Shown: piece after piece, positions 6,432 to 9,368 of the stretch
Layout: each line of letters begins with the position of its first letter
How positions within the stretch are numbered: position 1 is the stretch's first letter
Source: Merdivivens faecigallinarum
GTDB taxonomy: Bacteria; Bacteroidota; Bacteroidia; Bacteroidales; UBA932
Direction of reading: 5' to 3'
DNA length: 9,368 nt
Assembly: GCA_017695055.1 (NCBI GenBank)
Contig: JADILY010000036.1
Location: forward strand, 1 to 9,368
Notes under the pieces: generated by a model
Told to the model about the DNA's origin: nothing
What the model saw: the letters and a program-made list of their open reading frames with translations, nothing else
Databases searched by the model: none
Translations under genes and position numbers: made by a program

Positions 6432-7718
6432 TTATTCCACCTTTATCATATAATAATTTTTCTTCCCCTTCTGGGCGAGGATGTATTTTCCGTTCAGAAG
6501 CATGTCGGAAGAAACAGTGTCGTTTTCGGACATTTTCCTTTTGTTGATTGAGACCCCGCCGGCACGGAGCATCTTGCGGCACTCCCCTTTGGAAGGGAAA
6601 ACGGAGGTCTCGACAGACAACAGGTCGATTACGCCGCAAGGAAGCCTGTCCTTCGATATGCTGTAGCTTTCCACACCGTCGAAAACCTGAAGGAAGGTGC
6701 GCTCGTCCAGAGCGGCGAGGGCCTCGTAAGTAGCGTTCCCGAAAAGCACCGCCGAAGCGTCCACGGCTTTTTGATACTCCTCCTCCCCGTGAACCATGAC
6801 TGTAACTTCCCTTGCAAGAAGCTTCTGGAGCGAGCGGAGATGAGGGGCATCCCTGTGGGCCGCAATGGCCTGGTCGATTTCCTCCCTGCAGAGCATGGTG
6901 AATATCTTGATATATCTTTCCGCATCCTCATCGGAAACGTTAAGCCAGAACTGGTAGAATGCATAAGGCGAAGTCCTTTCCGGGTCGAGCCACACGTTGC
7001 CTTTCTCAGTTTTCCCGAACTTGATGCCGTCGGCCTTCGTTATCAGAGGGCAGGTAAGGGCGAAGGCCTCTCCGCCTATTGCCCTCCGTATCATTTCGGT
7101 ACCGGTAGTGATGTTGCCCCACTGGTCGCTTCCTCCCATCTGGAGCCTGACACCCTCGGTCTGATACAGATGCAGATAGTCGTATCCCTGCATCAGCTGG
7201 TAAGAGAACTCACAGAAAGACATTCCCTCGCGGGCCTCCCCGTTAAGCCTTTTCTTGACGGAATCCTTGGCCATCATGTAATTGACGGTTATCATCTTGC
7301 CGACATCCCTTATGAATGAAAGGAAAGAAAAATCCTTCATCCAGTCGTAATTGTTCACAAGGAGAGCGCGATTCGGGGCATCGGAATCGAAGTCGAGGAA
7401 ACGGGCCAGTTGCTTTCTGATGCATTCCTGGTTGTGGCGCAGTGCCTCCTCGTCCAGAAGATTACGTTCCGCGGACTTTCCTGAAGGGTCCCCTATCATC
7501 CCTGTAGCCCCTCCGACAAGGGCCACAGGCCTGTGCCCGCAGTTTTGGAAGTGCTTCAGCATCATCACGCTCACAAGATGTCCGACATGAAGCGAGTCCG
7601 CCGTCGGGTCTATGCCTACGTAAGCGGACGTACAGCCTTCCATGAGTTTTTCTTCTGTCCCGGGCATAATGTCATGAATCATCCCCCTCCATTCAAGTTC
7701 TTTAACGAAATTCTTCAT
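6432..7718 (-). CDS. tyrS: tyrosyl-tRNA synthetase
   Basis: A 428-residue class-I aminoacyl-tRNA synthetase that charges tRNA-Tyr with tyrosine. From the ATG at 7718, the N-terminus is MKNFVKELEWRGM. A longer frame from a TTG at 7730 is possible but unlikely. Residue numbers here count from the ATG. The HIGH-type motif HVGH is at 44-47, the tyrosine site QMGGSDQWGNI is at 193-203, and the KMSKS-type loop is KFGKT at 233-237, a common bacterial TyrRS form. An S4 RNA-binding domain occupies about 370-428 (SKGECRKMLRAGGVSINKRK). It is the first gene of an operon with rbfA and the permease. The leader of about 60 bases has no T-box features. A possible promoter box is at 7784-7791. Confidence 0.97.
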   Translation of the reverse strand: MKNFVKELEWRGMIHDIMPGTEEKLMEGCTSAYVGIDPTADSLHVGHLVSVMMLKHFQNCGHRPVALVGGATGMIGDPSGKSAERNLLDEEALRHNQECIRKQLARFLDFDSDAPNRALLVNNYDWMKDFSFLSFIRDVGKMITVNYMMAKDSVKKRLNGEAREGMSFCEFSYQLMQGYDYLHLYQTEGVRLQMGGSDQWGNITTGTEMIRRAIGGEAFALTCPLITKADGIKFGKTEKGNVWLDPERTSPYAFYQFWLNVSDEDAERYIKIFTMLCREEIDQAIAAHRDAPHLRSLQKLLAREVTVMVHGEEEYQKAVDASAVLFGNATYEALAALDERTFLQVFDGVESYSISKDRLPCGVIDLLSVETSVFPSKGECRKMLRAGGVSINKRKMSENDTVSSDMLLNGKYILAQKGKKNYYMIKVE

Positions 7719-7783
7719 CGATTTGTCCAAATATTAAGTTCTAAAATTATCCAATTCAGCCCCCCGAAAAGCGGAAAGGATTA

Positions 7784-7791
7784 CAAAAATA
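7784..7791 (-). promoter_or_regulatory. possible Bacteroidota -7 box for tyrS
   Basis: On the minus strand TATTTTTG matches the Bacteroidota -7 consensus TAnnTTTG. It would start transcription about 60 bases before the tyrS ATG. No TTTG element is found at the proper distance upstream, and the run of T bases makes a chance match possible. Confidence 0.35.
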
Positions 7792-7802
7792 GGAAAAAAA
7801 GA

Positions 7803-7830
7803 TTTGTTTTTATAAAAATCATTATATTTG
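7803..7830 (+). promoter_or_regulatory. Bacteroidota-type promoter facing right
   Basis: TATATTTG at 7823-7830 is a full match to TAnnTTTG, and TTTG at 7803-7806 can serve as the -33 element. The gap of 16 bases is a little shorter than the usual 17-21. Transcription would start near 7836-7838, at the left end of the structured segment. Confidence 0.6.
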
Positions 7831-7836
7831 CATCGC

Positions 7837-8016
7837 TGAACATAAAATTATAGGATTTGGAACCTCCCAGTGAAATAGGCAATCTTGAAAAAGACCCGGG
7901 TCATACGCGCAAGGATGACCCTTTACCTGCGTACGGAAATCGCCGCACCGAGATTATCAACATTTTTTACCGTTCCTGCATCCTCCGGCAACATGGTGTC
8001 GGAAGGAGGTTTTATT
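7837..8016 (+). ncRNA. candidate structured RNA (6S-like RNA or cis-acting leader)
   Basis: About 180 bases lie between a promoter box and a hairpin with T-run. The ends pair: TGGAACCTCC (7858-7867) with GGAGGTTTTA (8005-8014), 10 pairs including two G-U. Inside, AATCTTG (7881-7887) pairs with CGAGATT (7949-7955). GGGTCAT (7898-7904) pairs perfectly with ATGACCC (7915-7921), and its loop can pair with CCTGCGT (7926-7932) as a pseudoknot. TCCGGCA (7984-7990) pairs with TGTCGGA (7997-8003). A closing stem, an asymmetric bubble (5' side 7868-7880, 3' side 7956-8004 holding a small hairpin) and an apical arm resemble 6S RNA in size and layout. The alternative is a leader controlling the transferase gene. 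Pairings were found by eye; the family is not established. Confidence 0.5.
7982..8016 (+). terminator. possible terminator ending the structured RNA
   Basis: CCTCC (7982-7986) can pair with GGAGG (8005-8009), with GGCA (7987-7990) and TGTC (7997-8000) continuing the stem and GGAA bulged out. TTTTATT follows immediately. It competes for the same GGAGG with AACCTCC at 7861-7867, so the two folds exclude each other. Confidence 0.45.
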
Positions 8017-8054
8017 ATATCCGTCCGGCATAACTATTCGAACATCTGACAGAA

Positions 8055-8693
8055 ATGGCACTATATTTTAGAAAGAGAGTACAGAAGAAGGCTGAAATAG
8101 CAGTCTGGAAGATAGAAGAGACAGAAGAAGAACTATTGAAGATATGCTCCGTTCCGGATGACGAACTGGAGGAAATAATGTTCATCCAGAACGAGCAGAG
8201 AAGAAAAGAAAAACTTGCCGTAAGGGCGCTCCTCAACGAAGTCTTCGAGGAGAAGGTCTATCTTGAGCACCATGACAACGGAAAGCCTTTCCTTGAAAAC
8301 AACCCTTGTGAAATAAGCATAACCCACACGCAGAAATACGTGGCGATAATCACGCATCCGGACGAATACGTGGGCATCGACATCGAAAGCCTGAGCCGCG
8401 ATTTCTCGGCCGTGGAGCAGAAGGCACTGTCCGAAGAAGAGATAGACGACCTTGCGGATGACGAAAAACGCAACAAGCAGCTTGCAATCTACTGGTGCGC
8501 CAAGGAGGCCATTTACAAAAGGATGTCGCAGAGCCGTGTGGATTTCGCAGAGCAGATAGAAGTGGAAAAATTCTATCCGAGGGGCGAAGGCGAACTCGAA
8601 GCCACCTTCATACACAAGGACGGCTACGAAGATGAATTCGAGCTGGAGTACATGACTTTCGACGGACATGTGCTGGTATGGCTGGTAGGCTGA
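8055..8693 (+). CDS. 4'-phosphopantetheinyl transferase superfamily protein
   Basis: A 212-residue enzyme of the Sfp/AcpT-like group, which transfers 4'-phosphopantetheine from coenzyme A to a serine of acyl or peptidyl carrier proteins. The family signature is clear: GKPFLENNPCEISITHTQKYVAI (76-98), with the substrate-site His at 91; VGIDIE (106-111), with Mg-binding D109 and E111; and WCAKEAIYK (147-155), with E151 the third Mg ligand and K150/K155 conserved. The length fits the two-repeat monomeric Sfp type rather than the about 120-residue AcpS type. It may modify the fatty-acid carrier protein or a secondary-metabolite carrier; no such cluster is visible here. The ATG at 8055 lacks a Shine-Dalgarno. 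It lies 38 bases after the structured RNA and 50 bases before the next gene, on the same strand. Confidence 0.92.
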   Translation: MALYFRKRVQKKAEIAVWKIEETEEELLKICSVPDDELEEIMFIQNEQRRKEKLAVRALLNEVFEEKVYLEHHDNGKPFLENNPCEISITHTQKYVAIITHPDEYVGIDIESLSRDFSAVEQKALSEEEIDDLADDEKRNKQLAIYWCAKEAIYKRMSQSRVDFAEQIEVEKFYPRGEGELEATFIHKDGYEDEFELEYMTFDGHVLVWLVG

Positions 8694-8743
8694 CGGAGAG
8701 GGACGTGTACTGCATGAAGCATACATACATTAAAACAAATATT

Positions 8744-9349
8744 ATGAAAACTCGCATTATACTTACGCTGCTGGCGGCATTCTTTACGACAGGAGTTTTT
8801 GCGCAAACGCGCATACAGGACACTTTTTACGGGGTGAAGATGCATTCCACCTATGCGGAAATGAAGAAAAACCGCGAATTGCGTGACATCCTGAAAGACA
8901 AATATCAGTACAGCAACTGGATGTACCGCCATGCCTACGATTGGGAAGACGGGAAAAAGGAGAGAGTGACTTTCGAGGACATGAATTTGGGCGGAAGGAA
9001 CTGGAGTTACTGCGACTATTATTTCAATGAAGACGAAATATTCTATCGCATACGGTTCTACAAAGGCATGGATGACTTCGACTCCACAAGGAAAATGTAC
9101 GAGTCGCTTCTCGAAGACCTTATGAAGAAATACGGAGACACTGAAGGCATAGAAATCACCACGCATGACAATTGGCAGGACAACCTAAAGATTTCCACTA
9201 CTTTCACCGGGAACAATGGCATGACATGCATACTTACACATGAGTACAGCGCATCCAAAAGCGGACAGATGTTCTACTATGTATTCCTGCATTACTACGA
9301 CACGAAACTGAAAGAAGAGGCAGACAACATCTATCTGAAAGAGCTGTAG
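8744..9349 (+). CDS. secreted protein of unknown function
   Basis: I do not recognise the family. The ATG at 8744 gives 201 residues with a clean signal peptide (MKTRIILTLLAAFFTTGVFA, cut before QTRIQ); an earlier in-frame ATG at 8678 overlaps the transferase gene and would bury the signal, so it is rejected. No lipobox cysteine is present, so the product is likely a soluble periplasmic protein. The mature part is rich in Tyr, Asp, Glu and Lys. It shows a pattern of a small alpha/beta domain: FYGVKMHSTYAEMKKN, then paired strands around NWSYCDYYFNEDEIFYRIRFY (86-106), an amphipathic helix (about 113-130, ending in KKYGD) and a last strand MFYYVFLHYYD (176-186). Two cysteines (C90, C162) could form a disulfide. 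It may be cotranscribed with the transferase (50-base gap, no terminator seen), though nothing links the two functionally. Confidence 0.8.
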   Translation: MKTRIILTLLAAFFTTGVFAQTRIQDTFYGVKMHSTYAEMKKNRELRDILKDKYQYSNWMYRHAYDWEDGKKERVTFEDMNLGGRNWSYCDYYFNEDEIFYRIRFYKGMDDFDSTRKMYESLLEDLMKKYGDTEGIEITTHDNWQDNLKISTTFTGNNGMTCILTHEYSASKSGQMFYYVFLHYYDTKLKEEADNIYLKEL

Positions 9350-9368
9350 TCCGTCAGGATGCGGTTGA

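Larger units (their letters stand above)
7731..8054. other. 324-base divergent intergenic region
   Basis: It contains no protein-coding gene. It carries promoter-like boxes facing both ways (7784-7791 minus, 7803-7830 plus), an A/T-rich core (about 7781-7857), and a GC-richer structured segment to about 8016. The last 38 bases before the transferase ATG show neither a Shine-Dalgarno nor a TAnnTTTG box. Confidence 0.75.

Noticed and set aside
6432..7718. KFGKT instead of KMSKS in TyrRS as a loss of function
   Set aside because: KFGKS/KFGKT is the normal form in many bacterial tyrosyl-tRNA synthetases.
7731..7860. T-box or other aminoacylation-sensing leader for tyrS
   Set aside because: The leader is short and A/T-rich, and no T-box bulge sequence or stem I is visible. 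T-boxes are also not expected in Bacteroidota.
7837..8016. SRP (4.5S) RNA or tmRNA for the structured segment
   Set aside because: No SRP domain IV loop sequence is present. It is too short for tmRNA and has no tRNA-like ends or CCA.
8133..9166. Minus-strand frames of 180-197 codons
   Set aside because: They are antisense shadows of the transferase and the secreted protein, both of which have strong signatures or a signal peptide.
1..9368. Mobile elements, CRISPR arrays, defence genes, tRNA or rRNA genes
   Set aside because: No transposase or integrase motifs, regular spacer-repeat array, or tRNA/rRNA-like segments were found on either strand by reading.

Overview
The window reads as chromosomal DNA from a member of Bacteroidota, most likely the order Bacteroidales. 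Three things point there: the gene order holB then a PSP1-domain (RicT/YaaT-like) gene, the octaprenyl-type prenyl synthase and PorT-like small beta-barrel, and the promoter-like TAnnTTTG motifs combined with a general lack of Shine-Dalgarno sequences. I cannot name the genus.

Layout. Everything left of about 7.73 kb is on the minus strand, in four transcriptional blocks read right to left. (1) tyrS, rbfA and an FtsX/LolC-type permease (7718 to 4825) form a tight operon: TAA directly followed by ATG, then an ATGA overlap. It ends in a very regular hairpin terminator at 4701-4735. (2) trxA (4452-4138) stands alone behind an A/T-rich leader with a clear Shine-Dalgarno. (3) A secreted, PorT-like outer-membrane beta-barrel (4052-3450) is followed by a probable terminator at 3275-3306. 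(4) A long-chain polyprenyl diphosphate synthase, holB and the PSP1 gene (3248 to the left edge) are spaced 14 and 5 bases apart. The PSP1 gene runs off the window.

Right of 7.73 kb transcription is on the plus strand. A TATATTTG promoter box at 7823-7830 faces away from tyrS. It is followed by about 180 bases with no gene but much potential RNA structure, ending in a hairpin plus a T-run. Next come a 4'-phosphopantetheinyl transferase (8055-8693) and a small secreted protein of unknown function (8744-9349).

Most of the content is housekeeping: translation (TyrRS, RbfA), clamp loading (HolB), menaquinone side-chain synthesis, redox (TrxA), acyl-carrier-protein activation and envelope biogenesis. 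I see no defence system, mobile element, CRISPR array, rRNA or tRNA. The most interesting item is the structured segment at about 7837-8016. It could be a stand-alone 6S-like RNA or a cis-acting leader with competing helices. Secondary items are the operon-end hairpins and possible 3'-UTR RNA at 4701-4824, and short nested repeats upstream of trxA.
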